From the NCBI GenBank assembly GCA_000750105.3, contig JPHH03000017.1, positions 372,001 to 436,000 of the forward strand: a stretch of DNA of 64,000 bases, in the 5' to 3' direction. Made by a program: the position numbers and the translations under genes. The notes under the pieces were generated by a model. The model had not been told where the DNA came from and did not search any database. It worked only from the letters and a program-made list of their open reading frames with translations. Origin of the DNA: Tolypocladium sp. Sup5 PDA-1. Its lineage: Eukaryota > Ascomycota > Sordariomycetes > Hypocreales > Ophiocordycipitaceae. Of this stretch, positions 1 through 11,975 are shown one piece after another. How positions within the stretch are numbered: position 1 is the stretch's first letter; each line of letters opens with the position of its first letter.

Positions 1-809
1 GCTGCAGTGCTCCACAGATCTGTACAACGCGACGCTCAGAATGCCGAAGGAGACCATGTGGAATGGTAACACGGCGCTTTCGTCTGGGTTTTGTATCCCG
101 TAACTATGTTGTTGCACGGCCTGTGAGCGGCCTTCTTGTGTAGCGAGGTCTGGAGCATGTCTTACCAGATATGAGTTTCTCCATCTGAAGGTTCATCGAG
201 ATCTGACAAGGAGTTTAGTATGGAAACATCGGGCTGGTAGTAACAGCGCTGCAAGTTGGCACCTTTGACTATGGAAGAGCTGGTGAACTTCCTCATTCCG
301 AGCAACAACACACTTCCTCTGCCTCGAACGCCCAAGGCATTCAACATGTCCACTGGCGCCGAAACCTTCTCAATCGCGCTGCACGGACGCAAACGCCCTT
401 CCATCGGCTTCGGGACCTGAGGATGGGAGTGGCAACGTCAGGTACTAACCCAGCGAGACACTGGGGAGTCGACGTCTTCAATCCCGCCAGCGAAGATCCC
501 ATGGAGGAAAGTTACAAATATGAATCACATGAATAAGAATCACGATCTGTGCTTTAGGTAGAGTGAGTCGGTTACAACTTCTAACAGTATTGATGTTAAC
601 GTATCTTCAGGTCAGCAGAGGCGACATGCATCGGCATGCGACAGTCTGCGACTAAAGCCGTCTGAGAATGAGTCCTCTCCTGAAAAAGACGAAATCCATA
701 GCTATTACGTACATCATAAAACTCCTTCGTTCTCCCATATCGCCGAGAGATCCTCCTGGACCGGAACCAACATGGCAGCAACGCACATGTGTCATCAACT
801 ACTCCGTAC
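1..809. other. Intergenic; one weak 80-codon reading frame
   Basis: No gene is supported here. On the minus strand an ATG at 404 opens 80 codons to a stop at 162. The translation is reasonably protein-like (a VLLLGMRKF stretch, an acidic SDLDEPSDGE tail) and a CTCAG acceptor-like site lies just upstream, at about 420. I could not build a consistent upstream exon, because the only possible donor would leave an intron of about 33 nt. It could be the last exon of a small gene or chance. The rest, 405-809, holds the 3' flank of the Myb gene and nothing else I can name. Confidence 0.3.
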
Positions 810-3624
810 CTACGCCGGAACCTTCGCAGGTAGATCCTCCATGTCGTCCATGATGCTGTCGGAATCAGCAGTCCTGGGCGAAGAGGGCTGCGCCTTATTC
901 TTGCCTCCAGGCGACTTGAATTTCTTAGGCGTCTTCTTCTTCCGGAACTGCTCGACATCAATTTCCGAATCTTCCGGCTGGTCGGGAGCTGGCCGGTTGC
1001 GGCTCTCATCGTCGTCCTCAATGGGGTCCATGATGGCGGTCGCTGCCCTCTTCCCCTTCTTTCTAGAGGATGGTGGCTTTCCAGATCCCGTCCTCTTCGC
1101 CGGGGTCGCTTTTTTTGCAGCCATGGGCGTCTGCGTGAGCGCAGGGTCGATCCTCATCTCATACTCCTCCACTCCTTCTTCGGCATTTGGTGCAGCCCCG
1201 TTCTCCTCTGCGTCCGAGTTCTCGACAAACTCGGCGCTTTTGCCTTCGTTCTCTTTCGCAACAAACGTCCCATTGGCCCCGATAGACGACGTTGGTATGC
1301 TCTGAATGAGCTCCATTTCCTGCGAGTCATCATAGCCATCCACATCGACCTCGGGCAATTCGCCCGTTTGGTTATACTGCTCAATCAAGTATTGCGCACA
1401 GTCGCGTGTCGTCTGTGTTTCCCAGTCCGGCACAGTCTGCTTCAATCGTCGCCAAAGGAGCGCCTGAGTCGTGCGGTGCCACTGGTTGCGGAATTTCTTG
1501 TCCACCAACTTCGGCCACGGGATTTTACCATCCTTGCCGACAGCAGTGCCCTGGATGGCCAACAGTAGGCGGAATTTTTCCTCTTCGGGCATAGCAAGGA
1601 GCTGGCGGCGGGCCTTCTCCAAGCGGAACGAGATCTGAGAGTCGGGTTCGTTGGAGACAAGCTTGTCCTTGCCATTTGTGCGTATGTTCAGGGCCTTCCA
1701 CTTCGTGATGCATTGAAGTCGGCTTCGCGTCCTGTTCATCCTCTCGCTGATACCTTGCCAATCAATGAGCTCGTCGTATGATCTGGTAAGAAGATGATGG
1801 TTCGGTTCTGTTACCCGCAAGTGATCGATGGTATGCATGGAATCGATCACGTATTGGGTCAGGTTGGCTTCCTCGGCCTCGTCCCAAGAATCCTTTCGCT
1901 GGTTTGGACCACACACGAGGTAGTTTCGGTATCGGTCTCGCAGGTCTTCAGGATGACGATTGATGATGGCAGCAATCCTGGACCACTTTTGACCGTTCAC
2001 ACCAATGAGCTCAGACAGTTCGGCGTCCTGCTCCATCGTCCAGGTGCCGCGGGCAACAAAGTTGTGGAACTTTTTGCGGGTAATGTTGATGACCTTTTGT
2101 CGGTGACGGTCGGGACATTCAGCGAAGATTCGGACCCAAAGCTGAGCGTGGGCATCGCCAGCCGTGGTTCCGCCAGGGGCTTGTATCATCTAGACGAAAG
2201 TTAACGCCCATCCACCTTGGAATTAGAGCAGCAAGGGCGCTTACCTGGTTTACTTCCTCCTGGGTTGTGCCATTCTCGACCCTGAAGCCTTCTACAGCTT
2301 TCGCGATGCGAGCGAGCTCGTCATCCGTAAACCGCCCCTGAGTAAAACCTATGAGGCGATTTCGTCGGGTTTGATGGGACTCTCCGCCGTCTTCTCCTGC
2401 TTCGTCATCGGAGGCACCACGCATGGACTGTGACAATTTCTCTCGCTTTGGCTTTCGGCCTTTGGCGGTCTTTCTGGCGGCTGCCTTTGCCCTACTCCGA
2501 GGCTTTGGTGTCATGGCAGTTGGAGACGGCATATCCGCGAGCGCGTCACGGTGGACACCATCGCCATCATCGGCTTCCTCAACCGGAGGCTGCTCGAAAT
2601 AGGTCGGCTTCGCCTTCTTCCTCGTCGACCGTGTCCTCCTGGGCGATGTTGTCGACGGCTCGATGTCAACAGCTGGGGTTCCCGGAGCGTCTGGTGCGTT
2701 GTCGAGGGCTTTCTGGCCGTTTCGATGTTCATTCCAGGCCTCGCGGGCCAGCGTTTCCACATCGGGGTCGACATCCATCCTGTCAGCCGCAGCGGCGGCC
2801 GTAGGCCCCTCAGTTCCCAGGTCAACCTCCATCCCGTCGGCATCTGTTGGAGGAGGCATGCTATTCTCCCTCGACCGAGCCTCGTGGGATTGGCTGCGAC
2901 GCCGGAGATGGGCGACAGTGGGCGACTTTTGCGGGTCAGACTCGGCTGCGTTGTCCTCTTCGAGGGCGCTTTCCGACGGGATGCCAGTTCCCTTCTTTCT
3001 TCGCAAGAAGCCGGCAGACGTGGCCGCAGCATCAGCATGATCCGCACCTCCTTCCTCGCCCCCTTCTTGGCCGTGCGACCGCCGCTTCTTTCGTCGCTTC
3101 CCGTCGGCGGAGTCGGAGAACTTGCGCTTTTTCTTCGATTGAGTCGATGGCACCGCGGCCTCGTCGTTGCCATTGAGTCTGGAAGGTGAATCTGTAGCGT
3201 CGGCCGGACCATGATCGTTCTCGGCAGCAGCATCGGTGGGCGGCTGGCTGTCTGGAACCTCGGAGTCGCGCGCAGACTTTTTCTTGGACTTTTTGTGCTT
3301 CTTCTTGCCGTCGTCGTTGACCGATGGCAGGGATGGTTCGACCTCGTGCGAGGACTCCTTCTTTTTCCTGTCCTTCTTGTCGCGTTTCGACTTCTTTGAT
3401 GACGGCGGCAACATCACGTCCTCTGACATGATGGCTTCGGGCGCCTGTCCGCCGGACGCAAAGGGCGCGATGTTGGCCTGCGAGGGAAAGGGAATCTGGC
3501 TCGCGTTGCTGTCGAACATCTCCAGTGATCCAAAGTCGGCATCGGTGTCGGCCATCTGATGGTCATCTCCATCGCTCGCAAAGCCCTCGAGGCCATCTGG
3601 CATGGGCGCCTGGGGATCCGCCAT
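810..3624 (-). CDS. Myb/SANT DNA-binding protein, Reb1/TTF-I type
   Basis: Probable nuclear Myb-family DNA-binding protein of the Reb1/TTF-I group, which binds rDNA terminators and promoters. Two exons, 3624-2245 and 2189-810, are joined by a 55-nt phase-0 intron (GTAAGC donor, CTAG acceptor), giving 919 residues. The first 460 residues are acidic and low-complexity with several Lys-rich runs that look like nuclear localisation signals. The DNA-binding half follows: a Myb repeat at about 509-551 (GTWTMEQDAEL, then KWSRIAAIINRHPEDLRDRY) and a second at about 561-628 (SWDEAEEANL, DWQGISERMNRTRSRLQC). The ATG at 3624 opens a natural-looking MADPQ start. An in-frame ATG at 3816 would add 64 residues with no obvious domain, so the start is not certain. 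The Myb call is firm. The Reb1 assignment and rDNA role are inferred from domain layout. Confidence 0.85.
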
Positions 3625-4246
3625 CGTGGAATCGGGATGCTTGGTTCTATGACCCTCGAGGCGGTCGCCGTAAAATGATGCTTCTCCCAGGTGAGGGAGC
3701 TCCGACGCGGATTCGAGGCTGTAAGTTGCTTGATCAGGCCCGCGGGACTGCGATCCCATTAATGATCGCAGAGTCGAGGCAAGGCGGAAATCGGGCCATT
3801 TGGCGTTCGCGGGCATGGATGGGCTTCGAAGTTCGGCTAGGCTGTGTTTTGCGACTGCCAGTTGGCTGTGGGGCGTGGAAAATTAGAGGCGCGTCGGAAC
3901 TGGCGATCGATTTGTTCGTGGCTTTGGCGTTTCTCAGGCAATGAGGAGTGGATGCCTTGTATGTCAGGCACCAACCAGCCTCCCCAGTTGCGTCGTACTT
4001 CGTACGGACTACTCCGTACATATACGACTAAATACCCCGAAGCTGTTGTTATTATCAGGAATTCTGTTCTACACTCTATCGATTATGAAAATATCCTGTC
4101 GGAGGTGTTCGTACAGCCGTAATCCCAAGTCGTCACCTGAGCGGCAATGTTTGTCCACTCGGTTCCCCGTCTCCAGACTCCCCACTCCCTCATGACCCCT
4201 GTGACACGTCGACATCATCTTCATATTCTGCTTCCGTCTGGAGCAG
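3625..4246. other. Intergenic: promoter side of the Myb gene, 3' side of the ATPase gene
   Basis: About 620 bases between two minus-strand genes. It holds two overlapping motif copies, TACGGACTA at 4003-4011 and TACTCCGTA at 4010-4018, preceded by TACTTCGTAC at 3996-4005. No further gene is seen. Confidence 0.6.
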
Positions 4247-6100
4247 CTATTTATCTTCTTCGGGCTGCTTCAGCTTGACCGTGAAACCGCCGCGGCCCTG
4301 GCCAATGTCGTACTGCCCGCCCAGCACGAGGTCCTTGGCCACCAACTCTCTCGTTCGGCCCAAGCTCTCAATGTCGCCAATTCTCTGAATAGTATCCTCC
4401 AGATGTTGCCGGAACCCAGGCTGGCTGCAGATCTCTTGGAACGCGCGGTGCATGGGGACGCTGCTGGCGCGCACCTCGGCTTGGCTGGTGATGCTAAAGA
4501 GGTTGCGGCTGTCGAGATCGCGGATGAAGTCACACCTCGTCATAAGCTCCTGGGCGATGTGGAAGGGGTAGGATGGCAATAGATGTCCAACCACCGAGTC
4601 GTACGTCCTGGCCATATCTGATTCCTTGTCAACGAGGGCCTGCGCCAATACCATGGCAGCCGCCTACAAGGTCACAGTCAGCATCCAACCAATATCTCCA
4701 GGGACCAGCTTGACTTACCGCCCACTTCTGCTGGTCCATGACGTCGTCATCCATCTCCGACCCGAGTATCCAGCACTGGTTGAGGAACCACTTCTTCTCG
4801 ATATCCTGGATCCTGTCGCAGCTCGCCAGCATGTCCTGGCTCTTGGCCACGCGGTTCAAGAAGCTCAGGCGACCGCCGACTCGGTCGTAGACTTCCTCCA
4901 GCCGGGACTTGGCAAGATGCTCCCCGAAATACCGCAGCCGGTACTTGTGCAGGGCGCTGATGGCTTGCTGCTTGGGCAAATCTGTGACGGGGAGGACCTC
5001 CATGCGCGTAGCCAGCTGCTTGAGGCGCTCGTACACCCAGTAGTCGTCCGAGTTGAAGACCATAGTGACGAGGTTGGCCGCTGCCCACTGCTCCGCGCGC
5101 TGCTGGAGTAGCTCAATCAGGTCCCTCCCATCCTCGTCGTTGCGGAGGAGGTGCATCTGGTTCACGATGACGACGAGCGGCTTGCCTCTGGCGCCCAGCA
5201 TCCTCATGGCGACCTTTTCCAGCTTGTTGAGGGCTCGCTCGATGTCGAGCAAGGCAGTCGTCTCTCGGGGTCCCCGTTCACTAAAGTACCCGCCAATATA
5301 ATCCTCGTGGAACTCATAGTCCAGGGCCTTGCCGAGACGTATTCTCACAATCTCGAGATCAGCGTGGGCCTCGAACATGGCCACGCCGTCGCCATCAATC
5401 TTCCGCATAGCCTCAATGAGCATGCTGCTCTTGCCAGTCCCCTTCTCCCCGATGATGAGGTAGTAATGGCCCCTCTCCCTCCCGGTCACAATGTCGTCGA
5501 CGTGGCTCTGCTCAGGGCGATGTACCCAATGCTCCTCGCCTGTGCTCGGCGCGCGAGGGGCGTCCTTGCCAATGGCGGCCATTTCGAGGACCGGGTCACC
5601 GGGTTGAAAGGCCCGTGTCATCTTCTTGACGACTAGCATCTTGTAGCTCTTGTGGTAGATGTAGCCGGCGGCGGCGAAGCCTATACCGAGAACCAAGATG
5701 GAGGCGAAAGTGGTTGCCGCAGACTCGCCCATCTTTGCGAGAAGGGACGGCTCTGCGGATTTCTTGCTGCCATTATCTCGGGGTGGATCCTTTTCTGGCG
5801 AGTTTTCTGTATTCAACATTAGCAAAGGGGCATGATATGCTGCGCTCTGTTGTCCGTTGTTTGATGGGCAGCAGCGGCTCTCATTCAGCACGATGCAGCC
5901 ACAGGACATGCGAGCCAGATGTGCCACCGACCAAAGGGAGTACGCAGTGTGCTTGAGAACAGCTCACCATTCCTTCTCGCCGACTGCGTGGAGAAGCAGC
6001 GGCCACATATTTGCCGTCGCTCGCTGTGCCATTGTCTGACGACGCCTGCACGGGCAACCTGTCGCGTCGCGCGGGCGCTCTGTCGAAGGGGCAGCATCAT
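4247..6100 (-). CDS. Mitochondrial membrane-anchored P-loop AAA-type ATPase
   Basis: Three exons, 6100-5968, 5806-4719 and 4663-4247, with phase-correct introns (GTGAGC..CAG; GTAAGT..TAG), encode 545 residues. The first exon is a classic mitochondrial presequence, rich in Arg, Ser and Ala without acids (MMLPLRQSARATRQVARAG), and is reached only by splicing. A membrane segment follows at about 76-95 (FASILVLGIGFAAAGYIYH). Next is an ATPase domain with Walker A GEKGTGKSS at 164-172 and a Walker B strand VVIVNQ at about 256-261. The usual Asp-Glu of Walker B is Asn-Gln here, so hydrolysis may be weak or the family may use other residues. The C-terminal 140 residues look helical. An in-frame ATG at 6151 would add 17 residues. 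A single-pass mitochondrial inner-membrane protein is likely. The substrate is unknown. Confidence 0.8.
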
Positions 6101-7136
6101 GACCTCATAGCCCAGGAGAAGACGCGCCGCATCTCCCAACGTCAAGTGCAAGTCAATTGAGCCACCAACTCACGGTTCGCTCATCGAAAACACGTGAGAC
6201 GAGAATGATGAGCAAGACTGAATGGCCCATGGGAAAATCCAAACAGCCTTTGAGCCATGGCATCAGTAGTCTAATTAAGGCCAGGCAAACAGGGACCAGC
6301 GATTGTGGCTTGCTTGGCTCTTTCTTCCACATCCGTGTTCCTGTTGGCGGCCTCACCCAGGGTGGGTACTTCTAGGACAATAGCTCAGCTGCCCTCGACG
6401 CCATGACTTCTGCCACGTGCGTTGCCCTCGAAACCTGTGAAAGGAAACGGTGTCCATACGACTCTACTTCACGCATTGGGCACATCGTGAGTTGTGATAA
6501 GAGGATGAAATATCTTGCGTAAGCGGTGAATCCAGCCATGTATCTGGAGCGGCCTTGAAACGGCCGGCTCACGTGCCGTCCGCTTCATGTGAGGCAGCAC
6601 CCACCCACCCTGATCGAGCAACAGATTCAACACCCAGGAAACCATGAATATCCCCGACATCAATGGCCCGGAACGCGACATTTGACCAAGGATCCGAGGC
6701 TACCCATTGCCCAGCATGGCATTCTTTCATTGGGCCGGGAACAAGCTTTGTTTCGACACGGCTCAGGCTCAGGCTCTGGAGGCTGGTGCAGTGAATCGCG
6801 CCTCGACAGGTCACCGCTGTAGCCACCGTCTGGTGTTTTGAACAGCTTTCCTGGAATCGGCCCTGCGCCCCATGGCCCAGCCGCCAGCTGTCGGGAACAA
6901 ACATGCGAGCCTGGCTGCAGTCCATCTGAGATGCCGTACAGCTGGCTGTCCCGGCCTCGCACGTTGTCAACCCACACTCTCTGTCCGCACACAGCCAACC
7001 CTTTTCGCCTATTTTTCCACCCTATGATCGCGCCCAGCCCCAGTTGCACCCGCGCAATGCTGTGCAGCATTCATCTCGAACAATCAGACTTGACGAGCAT
7101 TCTTTCACGTCATCTGGTTTGAAGCTTTTCATCGCC
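6101..7136. other. Divergent promoter region
   Basis: About 1 kb between the ATPase gene (-) and the large disordered-protein gene (+). The open frames here are short, overlap on both strands and lack protein-like composition. No RNA gene or repeat is seen. Confidence 0.6.
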
Positions 7137-10100
7137 ATGCCTCCGTGCGTTGCGGACGTCGAGCAGTGGTGGCTCGGCGTCGGCATCGACGCGTTGAGTC
7201 AACTCGTCGATGCCACCGACCTCCAAGTCAAGCCGCGAGAATGCGGCTTCGCACAAGTTGTGCACAGAAAGCTCCGTGCTTTCGACAACGACCCCGAGAT
7301 TGAAGACGCTCTATGTGAATGCATGGCCGAGATCTCTGCCAGGAAAGCCTTCCCAGACGAGTTCAACCCTCGAAAGAAGATGCACACAGCCATGCGGTGG
7401 ATCTTCCAAAAGCCCAATGCCGGGGGTATTGACTTCACGAGAGCGATGGATGGCCTCGAGCATCTCGACATCATGGAGACGCACAGACAGCGGCTGGTCG
7501 CGGCCACCAGGCAAGCAATGGTCAGTGGCATGCCGGATAACCATCACGCTCCCATCATCGAAGAGCTTCAGCGCCAGACCACGTTCCGCTACAGGCAGTT
7601 TCACATGGGATTCAGAGCTTGCGTAAGATTCAATACTCAACGTTGGTCTAAATACATGTACTGACGACGTTCTGTGCAGATTCTCATGGAAGACCTCGCC
7701 CAAGTTGGCGACGAGAGAAAGAGTGCTGCTGAGATAATGGCCCGTTTCAACTCCCTGTTTCCAGCGTTCCCGATACTCGCGGATTCCGACGATGTTGATC
7801 TCATTCCCTACTCGACTGGACTGCGTGACAGCGTTCGATTCTCGGTGTACGAGCATCTCATGTCCGACAACCCGGCCTCTGAGCAGGCACAGCGGGCTAT
7901 CCACATGAAGCTCTTCTGCTGGTGCGACATACCAGGATACGTCCAAGCCTGGGAAGCCATGATGAGATACTCTGAAGAGGTCAAGAAACTGGAGAACACC
8001 TGTCTCGAAGCCCTTGGTGCCATAGAGCGGAGGTCTATGGGCGTGAGACCCAGAGGCTCTTCCACTGGATCATCCTTCGTTGCGGTTTCAAGCGGCTCGA
8101 AAAGCCCGACAGTTTACACGCCAAGCGCTTCAACTCCAGGCAGCCCAGAGAACACTGTGGCTGACATGTCATTTCCTTCGACTTCCTCGAACAGAGGCAG
8201 CGCAAGAGTGAACTCGGCGCCGCCTGTCCCGAACCCGCTCTTGAAAGGGATGCCAGGACGAGAGATTTCCTCCGCAAAGACTGACGGAGCGGCATTTGTT
8301 GGTGACCATCATGCACCTCCAATCCTTGCCTACCCTCAAGACCTTTCTACCACGGAGTTCGACCAACACCCTCTCGCCAAGGATCTCAACTTGACGTCCC
8401 AGGAGAAAGCGCAGCTTGGGCTCATCGTTCCCAAGCAAATCCCCAGCCGAGACTTTTAGTACGATCTCGACAGCGAGGATAGCGAGGATGATGACAGCAG
8501 CGCCGGCAACTTCATGCCCAAGAGCCCTGCCAGGGCCGCGAGGCACGCGAGGCGCTTCGCAAAGGCGAAGCTGGAGAAGAAGAAAATGGACAAGGACGCG
8601 CCGCCGGTGCCGCCACTGCCGCCAATCCCGGAATCGCTCAGATCCACGCTGACACCAAAGGGCCTCGCGAAACTCTTTGAGCGCAAGAAAGGCCGGTCCC
8701 AGTCGGACGAGGCAGGGCCTCTGCTTCCATCAGCTGGAGGTCCCTCCAGCCAGCATGAACGCAACGCCACGATCTCGTCAGGTTTTAGCCGCGGGAAGCC
8801 CAGGCCGTCGCTGAAGACTCAATTTTCCAACCCCGAACTGAGGTCTCCTGGCCGGTTGAAGACACTGCAAGCAGCCCCATCTGCTAACGAAGCTGGCGGT
8901 CTCTCCGGAATCCTCCCCGCGGAGACTACGTCGCCAACCCTTGCGTTCCCGGAACCGGCTTATGCCAGGGTCCAGAAATCCAACGCGAGATACCGCCTGG
9001 CGCCACCGCGTCTTTCTCCCATGGAGTACACGCGGATGTATCTCATCGAAAAAGCACAGGCGGAGAGAGACGGCCGGCCATGCGAACTTCCCGCCCCTGA
9101 GAAGCTGTGGCGCTGGACTCCAAACTGGGAGAGTTTCCTTATTGTCCCGGTGGCGCCACCGAGCATCAACAGAAACTTTGCACAGATCATGACACCACCA
9201 GCTGGCGAACAAGATGAGGATGAGTCAGACGCAGAGTCAACTACGACTCTGAAGCTCGACACGCCCACGATGCCGTGTCCACGATTGTCCCTCAACCTCG
9301 GCGGCATGACCGCCTTTTTTCCTTCTGTAATGAATCTTGCACGTTTAGGTATGAGCCGAGACGCACACTCTCCAATTTCATCCAGTGAAGCATACGTGAA
9401 CCACCAGTTGCGTCGAAGTCGCAGCTTCACTATATGTCGTTCGACGTCACTGATTAGCATTGCAGAAGAGTACCCCCAGGAGGACGACATTTTACTGCAA
9501 ACACCAACACCGGATAATGATGACGGCAGCACAGGCGACAGCCAGTCGGCGTCGATGTCGCATTCGAGTCGTACGCCCACGCAACAGGATCGTGGAACAG
9601 GCCCGGAACTGCCCGTGAAAAGCCCAGAGCCAGAACAGGAGAACGTGGAGGAGAAAGACGGGGACAATGAATCCCCACAGGAAGCGCCCACTGGAACACC
9701 GTCGAGAACCCATGGTCAAACCGTACCGTACGACCGTGCGGGAACAATGGCATGGCTGGATAAGGCTGAATCTTCCTCTTTGTACTCCGACTGCAGCGCG
9801 AAAACAGCTGTTCACATCGGTGTTCAGGAACAGCGGCCCAAGAGCGACACCGTGTTCACGCCTACATCGTCTCCTGACGTCCGTTCACAAGCAGGCCTGT
9901 CGCCGTCCCGCTCCACCATTCTCTCCCCAGCACTGGAGCGACCTGTCCTCGAGTACAGCCCTGCCTCCATGTCTGCCTCCATGTCTGCCTCCATGTCTTT
10001 GTCTTCCATTCGCGAGGCGCCTTCGCCACTCGCTCGGTTTGCCGTTTCCTCTTCCAAGCGAGGGCCGATTCGCGACAGTATTGTCTCTGTGAATCAGCGT

Positions 10101-11846
10101 GTCAAGGCAGACGTCGAGAATCTGCGTGCAGAGGAACCTCGCCAAGCCGAGCAGGTCCAGAGCACCGGTTCCGGGCGAGCCAAATCTACCGCAGCTGACA
10201 TATACACCATGGAGTCGGCAGCCGCCATGGTGCCCGCCCTACAGCCAGCACCCTTGAAGGTGCGAAAGCAGAGGTCGCCGCTGGCCAAGGACAAGGCAGA
10301 GAGGTGCTCTCGCATGTGGCAGGGTTTGTCCGACGAGATCAACGAGAGGCTCGCCGAGTTCGCCAAGTACGAAAAAGGCAAGGTGAACGACGAGAAGCTC
10401 CTCGAGAGGAGCGCCCAGCTCGGGCCACTGACTCCGTTGGAGGCGAACAAGGTACGGCATATTAGTTTAGAAAGGGAAGAGGAACTGGCAAAGTGGCTTG
10501 GAACTCTGGAGGCTGAACAATCGAAGCCCAAACCACAGCGCTCAGCATCGGCACTCATAACGCCTACACAAGCCCGGTTTGCTTTCAAGAAGGCCCGGGC
10601 TCCTTCGTTCACGATTGCAGACAGCAAGGAGCCTTCGGGGTTCACGCCACGACACCGGAAGCCGGGCGCCGCACAGGCGGCTATTCCTGACTCTCCCACG
10701 TTGCCGAGGATTGAATGTTCCTTCAACGATGGTAAAGGCAAGTCTGGATCGGAGTCCATCGCGCGTCGGAGGCGTCGAGACAAGAGGTCTGCGCTGCTGC
10801 CTTCTGATATCCCACGCCCGATAGAAGCCTCCAAGCCCCTGGGAAGCTCTGCGAAGACAAGTTCGACCAAGGCAGGCTCGCGAACCAACGCTGGATCAAG
10901 AGCGTCAAGCGTCTCTACTCCGGCGAAGAGGCTGGCCTCAAAGGACAGCAGCTTCACGCTCGATGAGTCCAAGGGCGAGGATTCAGTCACGATTCTACCC
11001 AAGGTCAAAGAGAAGGCTACGGACGGATGCCGAGGCCGACACAGTGATGCGACAACTACGTCGGCCATGCCTCGCAGTTACTTTGATCACTCGCCCGACC
11101 GCAAGGTCAAGAAAAAGTCCAGTGCCATCAACGCCTTGACTCCTCTCGCCTTTCAGCGGTTTGATACCGCTGCCCGGCTCGCTTCGGCAGTTACCCGCCG
11201 CGACTTCAGCGGCAATATGTCTCCTCCGCCGGACAAGGAGGTCAAACCAGGACGGGCGCCGTCTTCGACCTTTGGCAACCTCTTCCGCAAGTACAGCCGC
11301 ACCAAGATGGATGACAGCGAACCGGTAACTCCCAAGTCGTCCTCGGGACCAGCAGTGCACTGGAAGCCATTCGAGGAGACATGCGAGCACCCTGCGGAGA
11401 GCTGGATGCCTGGCAAGGCGGACCACAAACGACGAGAGACGAACAAGATTCCGGAACATGTCCGTGACGACACCAAGCCGCAGGACCAGCTGCGGCTCAG
11501 AACCTCTAGCGGCAGCCACTCCCACAGCAACAGCGGCAGCAGCAGCGGCGCGGCTGGATTTAAAGGCAAAATGAAACGCAAGACGGCGCCTCATGCGGGA
11601 CGCAAGTCAAGCTCGGAGGAGACGGCAGGCTTCAAAAGCTTCATGAACGACATGCTGCCTCCGCCACCAACCTCCCCCCTGCCGCCTGTGCCACCCTTGC
11701 CGTCCACGATGAGCGAGCTGAAGGGCCCGGCCTACAAGGCCAAGAAGCCACTCGGCCTTCGAGTCGACACCGGAGCTGCTGGGAAGAAGCCGCCAAAGTG
11801 CGGCGGCGTTGGTGGCGGACCAGGGGCGGCCACGAATAGGCTCTGA
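7137..11846 (+). CDS. Large low-complexity protein interrupted by an in-frame TAG (possible RNA-edited gene or pseudogene)
   Basis: Not a recognised family. Exon 1 (7137-7622) and exon 2 (from 7680) are joined by a 57-nt intron (GTAAGA..GCAG, phase 0). The frame reads 421 codons to a TAG at 8457-8459, then continues in the same frame for 1,128 sense codons to TGA at 11844-11846. Codons immediately after the TAG encode an acidic stretch (YDLDSEDSEDDDSSAGNF) that precedes any ATG and is plainly protein-like, so both halves look like one protein of about 1,550 residues. The N-terminal 330 residues are globular and helical. The remainder is Ser/Pro-rich and disordered, with Lys/Arg patches, a PPVPPLPPIP run, an SMSA repeat near 9967-9999 and a Pro-rich C-terminus. 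Without recoding, the product is a 421-residue protein, possibly plus a separate one starting at 8514. See findings for the hairpin around the stop. Confidence 0.75.
8448..8469 (+). promoter_or_regulatory. Hairpin placing the premature TAG in its loop
   Basis: CGAGA at 8448-8452 is perfectly complementary to TCTCG at 8465-8469. This leaves a 12-base loop that contains the TAG (8457-8459), with U at -1 of the candidate edited A (8458). Seen directly. A role as an editing substrate is inference. Confidence 0.4.
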
Positions 11847-11952
11847 TGGCGACCGATGTCGAGCTCGGCGGTCGATGGAAGCGTGATGGAGAAAACGACC
11901 CGGGAGGCCGGACGGGTGGGTGTTTGGTTCGGATTGTCTAATTACATGCCTG

Positions 11953-11975
11953 TAGTCCGTAGTCCGTACGGACTA
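11953..11975. repeat. Three overlapping TACGGACTA-type motifs
   Basis: TAGTCCGTA at 11953-11961 and 11960-11968, then the inverted copy TACGGACTA at 11967-11975, each sharing two bases with the next. This is the densest cluster of the dispersed motif in the window. Confidence 0.8.
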
